Origin: Algorimicrobium sediminis
Lineage (GTDB): Bacteria > Bacteroidota > Bacteroidia > Flavobacteriales > Flavobacteriaceae
Assembly: GCF_042684585.1 (NCBI RefSeq)
Contig: NZ_JBHULS010000001.1
Span: 868,001 to 932,000, forward strand
DNA: 64,000 nt
Reading direction: 5' to 3'
Below the pieces are notes generated by a model. That model was not told the origin of the DNA. It saw only the letters and a program-made list of their open reading frames with translations, and made no database searches. Positions 7,181-16,191 of the stretch are shown here, in pieces. Position 1 is the stretch's first letter. The number at the start of each line of letters is the position of its first letter. The translations under genes and the position numbers were made by a program.

Positions 7181-8497
7181 TTAAAGTTCGTTTTTCCAGT
7201 TTAATCGGTCCATTTGATTATAAGGCCATGGTGCCGCATTATTTTCAATGTTTGTCATCATGTTATTTAATTCCATTGGTGCAGCACTTTGCTCCATAAC
7301 TAAATAGCGTCGCATATCCATAATTATGGAAAGCGGATCGATACTTACAGGACAAGCTTCCACACAGGCGTTACAGGATGTACAAGCCCATAATTCTTCA
7401 CGTGTAATATAATCGTCTAATAACTGTTTGCCGTCGTCTTTAAAAACACCTTTGTTAGCATCCATATTTTTTCCTACCTCTTCCAGCCTGTCTCGTGTGT
7501 CCATCATAATTTTTCTTGGAGACAATTTTTTGCCTGTAATATTAGCTGGACACTCGCTTGTACAACGGCCACATTCGGTACAGGTATATGCGTTAAGTAA
7601 TTGCACCCAACTTAAATCTTGCACATCACTAGCGCCAAATTTAGCAGGCACATCGGATACTTCATCATCTGCAGGAGCGGCAAATGGGTCGGCATTTGGA
7701 TCCAACATCATTTTCACTTCTTTCGTAACGGCTTCTAGATTGTTAAGTTGTCCTTTTGGCTTTATTTTTCCGTAATAAGTGTTTGGAAAAGCCAGTAGTA
7801 TGTGCAAATGTTTGGAATAGTATAAGTAATTTAAAAATGCTAAAATCCCTAAAATATGAAGCCACCATGCTGTGCGTTCCATAATATGCAACGTTCCTTC
7901 CGAAAAACCGGCAAACCAAGGAGCTATGAATTGGCTGATAACATTACCAGAATTCATATTCTGAAACGGCACATCGGTAGCATTCATAACTAGAAACAAG
8001 CCCATAAGTACCATTTCAATGTATAGAATAAGATTGGCATCTGTTTTTGGCCAACCACTCATTTCAGCACTCCAAAAACGCGCTATTTTTAAGGCGTTGC
8101 GTCGTAACCAAAATATAACTACGGACACAAATACCAATGCAGCAAGAATTTCAAAAGAGCCAATTAAAAATCCATAAACAGCAGTAGGCAACACGTCTGA
8201 AAACAAGCGGTGTGTCCCAAATAAGCCATCGATTATAATTTCTAAAACTTCAATGTTAATAATTATAAAACCTACATACACAATAACGTGGAGAAAGCCA
8301 GATACCGGTCGTTTTACCATTTTACTTTGTCCCAAAGCAATATTTATCATGTTTTTCCAGCGTTGGGAAGTATTATCGCTAACGTCTACGTCCTGACCTA
8401 GTTTTATATTACGCAGGAGTTTTTTTACATTTCGTGTAAAATAACCAATACCAATAATTAAAGCAATGGCAAAAAGTACGTTGGGTATATAATTCAT
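7181..8497 (-). CDS. Membrane-bound 4Fe-4S dicluster protein (HdrE/NarI-like + HdrC-like)
   Basis: A 438-residue protein. Residues 1-240 hold about five or six membrane helices with spaced histidines (for example FLHVIVYVG, HIMERTAWWLHILG), like a NarI/HdrE/DsrM cytochrome b domain. Residues about 300-390 hold two ferredoxin motifs, CTECGRCTSECP and CTSCNACVEACP, for two [4Fe-4S] clusters. This is the layout of a quinone-linked membrane anchor fused to an HdrC-like electron carrier, which would feed the separate HdrB-like protein at 5913-6704. It starts at ATG 8497, 12 bp after the MCE gene stop, so it belongs to the same operon. Heme binding and substrate are inferred by family, not proven here. 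Confidence 0.85.
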   Translation of the reverse strand: MNYIPNVLFAIALIIGIGYFTRNVKKLLRNIKLGQDVDVSDNTSQRWKNMINIALGQSKMVKRPVSGFLHVIVYVGFIIINIEVLEIIIDGLFGTHRLFSDVLPTAVYGFLIGSFEILAALVFVSVVIFWLRRNALKIARFWSAEMSGWPKTDANLILYIEMVLMGLFLVMNATDVPFQNMNSGNVISQFIAPWFAGFSEGTLHIMERTAWWLHILGILAFLNYLYYSKHLHILLAFPNTYYGKIKPKGQLNNLEAVTKEVKMMLDPNADPFAAPADDEVSDVPAKFGASDVQDLSWVQLLNAYTCTECGRCTSECPANITGKKLSPRKIMMDTRDRLEEVGKNMDANKGVFKDDGKQLLDDYITREELWACTSCNACVEACPVSIDPLSIIMDMRRYLVMEQSAAPMELNNMMTNIENNAAPWPYNQMDRLNWKNEL

Positions 8498-8509
8498 AGT
8501 TAGTTTTTG

Positions 8510-9457
8510 TTATTGTCTTTCATCTTCGGGTTTCACATACTCCTCTTTATTCTTACCTCCAAACACTGATACGTTAACATAACGCTTTGGATTTAATTTA
8601 AAATCTTGAAGTAGTTCTTTTAATTGCATAGAGGCCACCTCTAAGTTGTGATATAACTTTTCATCTGTAAGTAATTTCCCCATAGATCCTTGACCGTTTT
8701 CTAGGTTGGTTAATATGCCATTAACGCTGGCAAGCGTTGCGTTTAAACTCGCCATGGTTTCCGAAACATTGGCTTTATTTAAATCGCTAGAAACCGCAGC
8801 TAAATTGGTACTTATGGAATCTACGTTTCGAATTACAGAACTTAAACTTTCTTCGTTTTTGTTCACTAAAGTATTAAAAGAGTTGGAAAGCGTTTTAAAA
8901 GATTTAATGGTAGCGTTAAGTTCTGCTATTGCATGTTTTAGACCAACATCCGAATCGTCTCTAATAATAGTATTTAAACCTAATAATAAGGTGTCTGCCG
9001 ATTTTAGTGTGGTACCTAAATCGGTACTAATTTCAGAAAAATTTCCAGCTAGTTTATCTATCAGCCCTTTCTCTACTTCTGAAGTTAATACGGTGCCATC
9101 CTGGGCCCATTCGGAATCGTTAGCCGGAATAATAGCCAAAGCATTTTCGCCCATAAGTCCGGATGAATACATGCGAATGACGCTATTTTTAGAAAATTCC
9201 AAATCGTTATCCACGGTAAACCCGACGCGTGTTTTGGTTGTTTCTGGAATGTATTCAATACTCCTAACCTGCCCTACATTATTTCCTTTTATGGTAACTA
9301 CCGAAGACTTGGCTAATGCGTTGTAATCAAATTCTGTGTAATAGGTATTGGCACCGGCCAATAAATTAACACCTTTTAAATAGTTAATTCCAAAAATAAG
9401 AAATAGAATCCCGGAAATAACCAAAATGGCGGTTTTAACTTCTTTTGATAGCTTCAA
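8510..9457 (-). CDS. MlaD-family MCE domain protein
   Basis: A 315-residue protein with a short cytoplasmic head (MKLSKEVKTA), one membrane anchor (about 10-28), and an MCE domain at about 38-115 (YYTEFDYNALAKSS, KGNNVGQVRSIEY). A long alpha-helical region at about 140-290 looks coiled-coil-like. MCE proteins form rings that bind lipids between the inner and outer membranes, usually with an MlaE permease and an MlaF ATPase. Neither partner is next to it here. It starts 54 bp after the amidase gene stop in the same direction. A role in phospholipid transport is inferred from the family. Confidence 0.85.
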   Translation of the reverse strand: MKLSKEVKTAILVISGILFLIFGINYLKGVNLLAGANTYYTEFDYNALAKSSVVTIKGNNVGQVRSIEYIPETTKTRVGFTVDNDLEFSKNSVIRMYSSGLMGENALAIIPANDSEWAQDGTVLTSEVEKGLIDKLAGNFSEISTDLGTTLKSADTLLLGLNTIIRDDSDVGLKHAIAELNATIKSFKTLSNSFNTLVNKNEESLSSVIRNVDSISTNLAAVSSDLNKANVSETMASLNATLASVNGILTNLENGQGSMGKLLTDEKLYHNLEVASMQLKELLQDFKLNPKRYVNVSVFGGKNKEEYVKPEDERQ

Positions 9458-9511
9458 AATATGAGAATTTAGTTAAAAACAAAATTAGAAATAAATTTAT
9501 AAAGAATCCGT

Positions 9512-10627
9512 CTAATTAGCAGATGTTTTTAAAACCTCTGAAAGCACCACTTGTTCCGCGTCTTTGAAGGCTACAACAAAACACCCTTTATAGCCTTTTT
9601 TTTCAGCTTCCTCCTTAAAACGAAGTGCTTCATTATAATCAGACGTTTTTCCGTAATAATATTTATACAGTGCGTTTACCTGTTTTCGGGTAACAGGATC
9701 TAATCCTTTAAAGTTATACGCTCTTGGCATAATTTTTCGAGAACTCGCAGCAATTTGAACCATAAAATCGATGCCCTCGTATACCTGGGGTTCGGTTTTA
9801 TTGGAAATGTTTTCGTTTAGTACATTTGGTGCAAAAAAATCGCCTACATTCTGATCCAGATTATTTTTATACTGTACAATAGCCTCTTTTATGGCCAGCG
9901 CCATTTCTTTTTGTCCTTTATTGGAATTTAAATAGGCGCCTTCTGGTTTATAAGTTAAAAAACCTGTTTCTATTAATACGCTTGGCATATAGGTGTTATG
10001 TAACACCCAAAAACCGGCTTGTTTCACACCGCGACTTTTTCGTTTTAGTTTTCCTGTAAAGTTATTTTCTATAAAACTGGCCAACTGTATGCTTTGGTCC
10101 AGATACTCTTCCTGCATAAGGGTTAAACCTATAAGCGATTCCGGGGAATTGGGGTCGAAGCCTTCGTAGTGTTTTTCATAATCGTCTTCCAGAAAAATAA
10201 CTTCGTTTTCTTTTTTGGCCACATTAAAATTTTGTTCGTTTACATGCAAACCCAAAACAAATGTTTCTGTGCCATAGGCGCTATTGGTAAAAGCATTACA
10301 ATGTACGGACACAAACAAATCGGCATCGGCCTTGTTAGCAATAGCCGCACGCTCTCGCAACTTTATAAACACATCTGTTTTGCGGGTATAAATAACTTCA
10401 ATATCCTTGTAGGCCTCCAGCGCCTTCCCCACTTCCAAAACAATATTTAATGCAATGGTTTTTTCCTGATAACCGTTGCCCAAATTACCTGGATCGTGAC
10501 CACCATGACCAGCATCTAAAACCACCACAAATTTATCGGATGTATTTTGAGCACTAACCAGATGCAGTCCAATTCCAATAAAAAGATATAATGCTAAAAA
10601 ATATTTTACAAGAGGGATTGTTTTCAT
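9512..10627 (-). CDS. N-acetylmuramoyl-L-alanine amidase (AmiC/Amidase_3 family)
   Basis: A 371-residue exported zinc amidase that cuts the bond between MurNAc and L-alanine in peptidoglycan, a step in daughter-cell separation. A signal peptide ends near residue 26 (LHLVSAQ). The Amidase_3 domain spans about 32-250, with zinc ligands in DAGHGGHDPGN (His), YQEKTIALN (Glu) and SVHCNAF (His), and a catalytic Glu in VLIETGFLT. Residues about 285-365 resemble a SPOR peptidoglycan-binding domain (MVQIAAS...GCFVVAF). It is the first gene of a minus-strand operon that continues with the MCE protein, and it diverges from lptD. The gap of 86 bp to lptD must hold both promoters. Confidence 0.9.
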   Translation of the reverse strand: MKTIPLVKYFLALYLFIGIGLHLVSAQNTSDKFVVVLDAGHGGHDPGNLGNGYQEKTIALNIVLEVGKALEAYKDIEVIYTRKTDVFIKLRERAAIANKADADLFVSVHCNAFTNSAYGTETFVLGLHVNEQNFNVAKKENEVIFLEDDYEKHYEGFDPNSPESLIGLTLMQEEYLDQSIQLASFIENNFTGKLKRKSRGVKQAGFWVLHNTYMPSVLIETGFLTYKPEGAYLNSNKGQKEMALAIKEAIVQYKNNLDQNVGDFFAPNVLNENISNKTEPQVYEGIDFMVQIAASSRKIMPRAYNFKGLDPVTRKQVNALYKYYYGKTSDYNEALRFKEEAEKKGYKGCFVVAFKDAEQVVLSEVLKTSAN

Positions 10628-10708
10628 AGGTATTGTGGCTTGTTTTTTATTGGTTTGATTTAATGTTGGAAAATTCAGTTATATTAATTTAATCACAAAA
10701 AATATATG

Positions 10709-10716
10709 TAATTTTG
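10709..10716 (+). promoter_or_regulatory. Putative -7 box for lptD
   Basis: TAATTTTG matches the Bacteroidota -7 consensus TAnnTTTG exactly. No good TTG was found at the usual distance upstream. If used, transcription would start near 10720, after the first possible TTG start codon (10714) and before the second (10765). Confidence 0.4.
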
Positions 10717-13470
10717 GCAATTCAAAAACCGAGCCATACTTTTACAAAAATACATTTAAAAGCGTTGCGTACAAACAACTTTCACATACTTTTTACCTTA
10801 AGTTTTACAGTGTTTATAAACATGTTGGGCTTTAGCCAAGATTTACCCAAATCGGGAATAGCCGTACAGGCTAGCAAAAGTACGGATAGCCTACAGGTAA
10901 ATATAAACAAGAATTTACTGGTAGGAACCACAGAAATTGGACAGGATTCTGTTAAAACAGATAGCATTGTTCCTAAAAAAGAAACCTTAACAGGGCCTAT
11001 AAACTATAAGGCTGCCGATTATACGTCATACAACAAAAGAGAACAAAAATTGTATATGTACAACCAGGCAGAGGTGTATTATGAAGATATGGAACTTAAG
11101 GCTGGTGTCATTATTATTGATTTAAATAGTAATACTGTTTTTGCTAAAGGAATTGTAGATTCTACCGGCGTTTATACCCAAGCACCTGTTTTTAAACAAG
11201 CCAATAATGAGGTAAAACCAGATTCTTTAAAGTTTAATACCCAAACCGAAAAGGCCCTAATTTACAATTCCAATACAGAGCAAGGTGATATTAAAATTTT
11301 TGCCCCCGTTACCAAAAAAGTTAACGACTCGGTTATATTTTTAAGAAAAGGACGCTTTACCACCTCGAAGAACATTGAAAATCCCGAATACTATTTCCAA
11401 TCTAACAAAATAAAAGTGGTGCCCGGTAAAAAAATTGTAGTTGGTGTAACCAATATGGTTATTGCCGACGTACCAACACCCCTGGGCTTGCCTTTTGGTT
11501 TTTTTCCACTAACAGACTCACAAACATCGGGTGTTATCATACCCACATTTGGCGAAGAAAGCAATCGCGGTTATTTTTTGCAAAACGGTGGTTATTACTT
11601 TGCTTTAAGCGATTATATTGATTTGGCTGTATTGGGCGATTATTACACCAATGGCAGTTATGGTTTGCGTATGGAAAGTGCCTATGCCAAGCGCTATCGT
11701 TTTCGGGGCAATTTTGGTTTCCGATTCGAAAATTTAATTAATAGCGAACGTGGGTTTCCCGACTATGGAAAATCATCTATTTATAACATTCGTTGGTCGC
11801 ATTCGCAGGACCAAAAAGCCAATCCCAGCTCACGTTTTTCCGCGTCTGTAAACCTGGGTAGTAGCCGTTATTACCAAACATCTATAAATCAGGTTAACGC
11901 GCCAAGTTTTCTAAATAATACCTTGGCCTCCTCGGTGTCATACGCTAAAACATTTCAGGGCGAACCACAGGTAAATTTTAGCGCAACTGCCACACATTCG
12001 CAAAATACCAATACCGAAGTTATAAACATGACGCTGCCTACCATTCAGGCTAGTGTGAGCCGGGTTTTTCCTTTTGCTCCAAAAAACGGTGTGAAAAAAG
12101 GGCTCATACAAAATGTAAACTTTCAATACAACGTGCGCGCTGAAAATAGAATTCAAACAAGCGACTCGCTCTTTTTTAAGAAAGAGATGTGGGATGATGC
12201 CAAAAATGGGGTAAAACATAGCATTCCCATAACTACCAATTTTAAGGTGTTAAAGCACTTAAGTTTTAGTGCGAGCACCTCGTACGATGAAACTTGGGTT
12301 TTTGAAACCATAAGCAAGTCGTATAACCAAGAAACAAACAAAACAGTTACAGAAACACAGAAAGGTTTTGATGCCTTCCGAACCTATAACTTTAGTACCA
12401 GTTTAGGAACCACCTTATATGGTATGTTCGACTTTAGAAAAAAAGGGAAATCGCCTAAAATACAGCAAATACGTCATGTTATGAGGCCGTCTATTAGCTA
12501 CAATGTAAATCCGTCATTTAGTAAATATTATGACACTTACGAAGTTATTAGCGCAGATGGTTTAACGGTTACAGAAGAAGAATATACACGTTTTGAAGGG
12601 GGAATTTTTCGTTTACCAAACAACCGTTATTCCAGCTCAATTGGCTTGGGCTTAAGTAATAATATTGAAGCAAAAGTACGCGACCGGGATTCTTTGGCAA
12701 CAGAAGCTAAAAAAATAAAAATTCTGGATAATTTAAATTTCTCAACCGCCTATAATTTGGCAGGCGATTCATTAAATTGGAGTCCGTTAAGGATGACGGG
12801 GAGCACACAATTACTAAACAGTAAAATGTCGGTTAACTTTGGCGCCACGCTGGATCCGTACGCTCTAGATAATAACAATAATAAAATAGATAAGTTTAAT
12901 ATTAATAACGGTGGTAGTTTGTTTCGCTTAACCAGTGCCAATCTTACCATGAGCTATTCCCTATCTAGCAGTGCTTTTGACGGCACCGAAAACACAAAAA
13001 GTACCGAAGAAAATTTACGAAGTGGTGGCCGTGCAGACGATTTGTTTGGTCGCGCGCAAGATTTTTCGGACCAAAGTTACTACGATCGCGACGATGAAGA
13101 TGAAAAAGAACGCAAACCTAGTAAGTTATATACCAACAAAATACCTTGGAATATTAAATTTGCCTACGCTGTAAACTACAGCAACACGCGCCGTGAAAAC
13201 GATATTTCGTCGCACTCGCTTATGTTTTCTGGCGATGTGGAAATTGCGCCACAATGGACAGTTGGAGCTTCATCGGGCTACGATTTTAAAAACAACGGCT
13301 TTACCTATACGCAATTGCGATTTGAACGCGATTTATTAAGTTGGCGCATGAATTTAAGTTGGGTGCCCTTTAGCTCCCGAAGTTCATGGTATTTCTTTAT
13401 AGGTATAAAATCGAATGTTCTAAAAGATATTAAATACGATAAACGCAGACAACCCGATCAGCGATTGTAA
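10714..13470 (+). CDS. lptD: LPS assembly protein LptD (OstA-like)
   Basis: A 918-residue outer-membrane protein that inserts lipopolysaccharide into the outer leaflet. A signal peptide (NNFHILFTLSFTVFIN then GFSQ) is followed by an OstA/LptA-like periplasmic domain (about 85-260, with YNQAEVYYEDMELKAG) and a long C-terminal beta-barrel rich in alternating aromatic residues (about 270-918). No ATG exists near the start. The outermost candidate is TTG at 10714; TTG at 10765 would give a normal signal peptide (RTNNFHILFT...) and lies after the transcription start predicted from the -7 box at 10709, so it may be the true one. I kept the outer limit. RidA follows 27 bp downstream. Confidence 0.88.
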   Translation: MAIQKPSHTFTKIHLKALRTNNFHILFTLSFTVFINMLGFSQDLPKSGIAVQASKSTDSLQVNINKNLLVGTTEIGQDSVKTDSIVPKKETLTGPINYKAADYTSYNKREQKLYMYNQAEVYYEDMELKAGVIIIDLNSNTVFAKGIVDSTGVYTQAPVFKQANNEVKPDSLKFNTQTEKALIYNSNTEQGDIKIFAPVTKKVNDSVIFLRKGRFTTSKNIENPEYYFQSNKIKVVPGKKIVVGVTNMVIADVPTPLGLPFGFFPLTDSQTSGVIIPTFGEESNRGYFLQNGGYYFALSDYIDLAVLGDYYTNGSYGLRMESAYAKRYRFRGNFGFRFENLINSERGFPDYGKSSIYNIRWSHSQDQKANPSSRFSASVNLGSSRYYQTSINQVNAPSFLNNTLASSVSYAKTFQGEPQVNFSATATHSQNTNTEVINMTLPTIQASVSRVFPFAPKNGVKKGLIQNVNFQYNVRAENRIQTSDSLFFKKEMWDDAKNGVKHSIPITTNFKVLKHLSFSASTSYDETWVFETISKSYNQETNKTVTETQKGFDAFRTYNFSTSLGTTLYGMFDFRKKGKSPKIQQIRHVMRPSISYNVNPSFSKYYDTYEVISADGLTVTEEEYTRFEGGIFRLPNNRYSSSIGLGLSNNIEAKVRDRDSLATEAKKIKILDNLNFSTAYNLAGDSLNWSPLRMTGSTQLLNSKMSVNFGATLDPYALDNNNNKIDKFNINNGGSLFRLTSANLTMSYSLSSSAFDGTENTKSTEENLRSGGRADDLFGRAQDFSDQSYYDRDDEDEKERKPSKLYTNKIPWNIKFAYAVNYSNTRRENDISSHSLMFSGDVEIAPQWTVGASSGYDFKNNGFTYTQLRFERDLLSWRMNLSWVPFSSRSSWYFFIGIKSNVLKDIKYDKRRQPDQRL

Positions 13471-13497
13471 TACACAAATAAAATTCTTGTCCTTAAC

Positions 13498-13878
13498 ATG
13501 AAAAAAATAATAAATACACCTCAAGCTCCCGCTCCTATTGGGCCTTATAACCAAGCCGTTTTAGTAGGAAATATGTTATACACATCCGGACAAATTGCTA
13601 TTAATCCAACCACCAATGAGTTGGTTTTAGATAGTATTGAAGCGGAAACCGAACAGGTAATGCAAAACATGAAAGCCGTTTTAGAAGCAGCCGATATGAC
13701 TTTTGAAAACGTTATAAAATCGACTATATTTATAAGCGATATGGGTAATTTTGCTAGAATTAATGCGGTTTATGCTACCTATTTTAACGCGGACACGGCG
13801 CCAGCTCGCGAAACCGTGGAGGTGGCCAATTTGCCAAAATATGTGCATGTTGAAATTAGCATGATAGCCGTTAAATAA
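13498..13878 (+). CDS. ridA: RidA family enamine/imine deaminase
   Basis: A 126-residue protein of the YjgF/YER057c/UK114 family, the standard length. RidA trimers hydrolyse reactive 2-aminoacrylate made by pyridoxal-phosphate enzymes, protecting them from damage. Visible family marks are PAPIGPYNQAV at 11-21, the YTSGQIAI strand near 29, and PARETVEV near 100 with the arginine that binds the substrate carboxylate. It begins 27 bp after the lptD stop on the same strand, so it could be transcribed with it, though the two functions are not related. The ATG at 13498 is clear. Confidence 0.95.
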   Translation: MKKIINTPQAPAPIGPYNQAVLVGNMLYTSGQIAINPTTNELVLDSIEAETEQVMQNMKAVLEAADMTFENVIKSTIFISDMGNFARINAVYATYFNADTAPARETVEVANLPKYVHVEISMIAVK

Positions 13879-14419
13879 TTTATAAGCTATTACAAAGGCC
13901 TACTAAAACCAATGTGTTCCGAATCGGCAGGTTGTTTGTCGCACAAAAAACAGCTTTCTCCCAAACCTTTTATGCGCTTATTTTTTGTTTAGTATGCTGG
14001 GTTGCAGCAATGACTTTATTGGTAAAAACTTTATTTTTAATTTTTAAGGCTAATTTCTTGTATAAAATAACGGGAAACTGGCTGTAGTTTTTTTGGTTTC
14101 CTTGCCTACATAACTTTAAAATTACTAACAAAACTTGCTTCCGAAAAGCTGCGTTTTTTGTGTTATGCCATTGCGAATGCATCCAAATTTCCCAATCCCA
14201 TACTACAGGCTTGCTTTTAGGTGTTAGTAGAAAAATGGCAGCAATACTTTTTCTAAATTTAACTAATCTGTATGTAGTTTGCTTTGTAAGCTAGTTACGA
14301 AAGGTAAATTATTTAAAAAACTTGTAAAACCTCTAGAAAGTTATATTTTAACCATTAATTTTTTGTTGTAACTTACCCTTCGGAACTTCATAAATTTAAT
14401 AATCCTTATTGTAAATAAC
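13879..14419. other. Intergenic region with a doubtful open frame
   Basis: This 541-bp stretch lies between ridA and guaC. On the minus strand a frame is open from about 14296 to 13970; its only ATG is at 14182, giving 70 Lys-rich residues (MHSQWHNTKNAAFRKQ...). The codons upstream of that ATG also read sensibly (PVVWDWEIW), which could mean a decayed gene or a non-ATG start. I do not recognise it and see no clear promoter or terminator. The last 80 bp should contain the guaC promoter, but no clean TAnnTTTG box was found. Confidence 0.3.
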
Positions 14420-15460
14420 ATGCGTATAGAACACGATATCAAGTTAGGCTTTAAAGATGTAATGATTAGGCCAAAACGATCCACCTTAAAAAGTAGAAAG
14501 GATGTAAGTTTAAATCGGGAATTTGCCTTTTTACACAGCAAAAAAACCTGGACAGGCGTTCCTATTATGGCTGCCAACATGGACACCGTGGGTACGTTTA
14601 ATATGGCTAAAGCACTGTATAGTCAAAAATTATTTACCACCATTCATAAACATTACAACGTAGAAGCTTGGAAGCGCTTTACCAATGAAGCGCCTAAAGG
14701 CATTGAAAATTATATGGCCATTAGTACAGGAACAGGACACGAGGATTCTAAAAAGTTAAAAGAAATTCTTAATGCTTGTCCGCAATTTAATTTTATATGT
14801 ATTGATGTGGCTAATGGCTATTCTGAACATTTTGTAGATTTTGTAAAACAAACGCGGTCCGCTCATCCAAACAAAGTTATTATGGCTGGTAATGTTGTTA
14901 CAGGAGAAATGGTAGAAGAACTATTGCTTTCTGGCGCAGATATTATTAAAGTAGGAATTGGTCCAGGTTCTGTTTGTACTACACGTGTTAAAACGGGCGT
15001 TGGCTACCCACAATTATCGGCTATTATTGAGTGTGCAGACGCAGCTTACGGACTTGGCGGACACATAATAAGTGATGGTGGCTGTACCACACCCGGCGAT
15101 GTGGCCAAAGCATTTGGTGCAGGTGCCGATTTTGTAATGCTTGGCGGCATGTTGGCGGGCCATGATGAAAGTGGTGGCGAACTCATAACGCGTAACGGTA
15201 ACACTTATAAACAATTTTATGGCATGAGTTCTGAAACAGCCATGAACAAGCATACGGGTGGTGTTGCCGATTATCGGGCTAGCGAAGGAAAAACAGTTGA
15301 AGTACCATACAGAGGACCAGTAGAAACTACACTGTTCGATATTTTAGGTGGTTTACGAAGTACCTGTACCTATGTTGGCGCACAACGTTTAAAAGAACTA
15401 ACCAAGCGAACAACCTTTATTCGTGTGGCAGAACAAGAAAATCAAGTTTATACGACGTAA
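14420..15460 (+). CDS. guaC: GMP reductase
   Basis: A 346-residue enzyme, close to the 347 of E. coli GuaC. It reduces GMP to IMP and ammonia with NADPH, in purine salvage. The TIM-barrel shows the GuaC start (HDIKLGFKDVMIRPKRST), the catalytic-cysteine loop KVGIGPGSVCTTR near residue 175-187, the phosphate site ISDGGCTTPGD near 215, and the flap region GMSSETAMNKHTG near 268. CBS domains, present in most IMP dehydrogenases, are absent, which supports reductase over dehydrogenase. It is a single-gene unit: flanking genes are distant or convergent. The start ATG at 14420 fits the family N-terminus. Confidence 0.95.
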   Translation: MRIEHDIKLGFKDVMIRPKRSTLKSRKDVSLNREFAFLHSKKTWTGVPIMAANMDTVGTFNMAKALYSQKLFTTIHKHYNVEAWKRFTNEAPKGIENYMAISTGTGHEDSKKLKEILNACPQFNFICIDVANGYSEHFVDFVKQTRSAHPNKVIMAGNVVTGEMVEELLLSGADIIKVGIGPGSVCTTRVKTGVGYPQLSAIIECADAAYGLGGHIISDGGCTTPGDVAKAFGAGADFVMLGGMLAGHDESGGELITRNGNTYKQFYGMSSETAMNKHTGGVADYRASEGKTVEVPYRGPVETTLFDILGGLRSTCTYVGAQRLKELTKRTTFIRVAEQENQVYTT

Positions 15461-15792
15461 AATTTCGTGATTTTTAGAAGTACTATCTTAATTGTAATGG
15501 AAAATCTTGTTTCAAATTGCCAAGACCCTAAAGGAACTAACCTATTCGTTTCGTAACGACCTATAAAGGCAATCTGAAATACTGTTAAGTAACTTCCATA
15601 CTATTTTTACGATTTTCAAACAACTAGGAGTTTTACCAGATATTGGCTATTCACTTAAATAGCTAAAATCTATTTTGAAAAAACCATAAACAACTATTGG
15701 AAACTTATATGTTTATCCAGATTGCTATACATGTGTATTGGCAACTGTAACGGCAAAACAGCCACAGACTTACAGAACATGCTAGTGAAAAT
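15461..15792. other. Intergenic region between convergent guaC and mgsA
   Basis: About 330 bp with no credible open frame on either strand. It is AT-rich and I see no repeat or RNA fold in it other than the hairpin at 15793-15817 listed separately. Confidence 0.5.
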
Positions 15793-15817
15793 AATACGAA
15801 AGCGTGCTTGCCGTATT
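15793..15817 (-). terminator. Possible terminator after mgsA
   Basis: An interrupted inverted repeat, AATACG/CGTATT with an inner AAGC/GCTT, lies 9 bp beyond the mgsA stop. On the minus strand it is followed by ATTATTTTC, only a weak T-run, so termination is plausible but not certain. Confidence 0.4.
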
Positions 15818-15825
15818 GCAAAATA

Positions 15826-16188
15826 TTACAATCCCTTAATTAGAAGCAAGGCAGTTGCTGGGTTGGTTGCCAAAGGAACATCGTGCACATCACACAAACG
15901 CATGAGCATTAAAACATCTGGTTCGTGTGGGTGTTTGGCTAATGGATCTCTAAAAAAAAGCACCATCTGGCACAGCCCCTCTGCTACACGTCCCGCTATT
16001 TGTGCATCGCCTCCCAACGGACCTGACAGGAGTTTTTTTACCTTAAAACCTGCGTTTTCCACCTTATTACCTGTTGTTCCTGTAGATACCAATGTAATAT
16101 GATCCTGATGAAAAAATACGTTGTGCTTGTTTAAAAATTGTACCATTTCGGCTTTTTTACCGTCATGTGCTATAATGGCTATTTCCAT
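15826..16188 (-). CDS. mgsA: Methylglyoxal synthase
   Basis: A 120-residue enzyme that turns dihydroxyacetone phosphate into methylglyoxal plus phosphate. This bypass of lower glycolysis frees phosphate when sugar phosphates pile up. Family motifs are AIIAHDGKK at 4-12, LVSTGTTG near 33 (phosphate loop), SGPLGGDAQIAGRV near 54 with the catalytic Asp, and FFRDPLAKHPHEPDV near 78 with the active-site His. It lacks the 20-30 residue N-terminal extension of E. coli MgsA, but many family members do too. It begins 3 bp after the sugar kinase gene stop and ends a cluster with pfkA and gap, so synthesis of the bypass enzyme may be tied to glycolytic expression. Confidence 0.95.
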   Translation of the reverse strand: MEIAIIAHDGKKAEMVQFLNKHNVFFHQDHITLVSTGTTGNKVENAGFKVKKLLSGPLGGDAQIAGRVAEGLCQMVLFFRDPLAKHPHEPDVLMLMRLCDVHDVPLATNPATALLLIKGL

Positions 16189-16191
16189 AAT

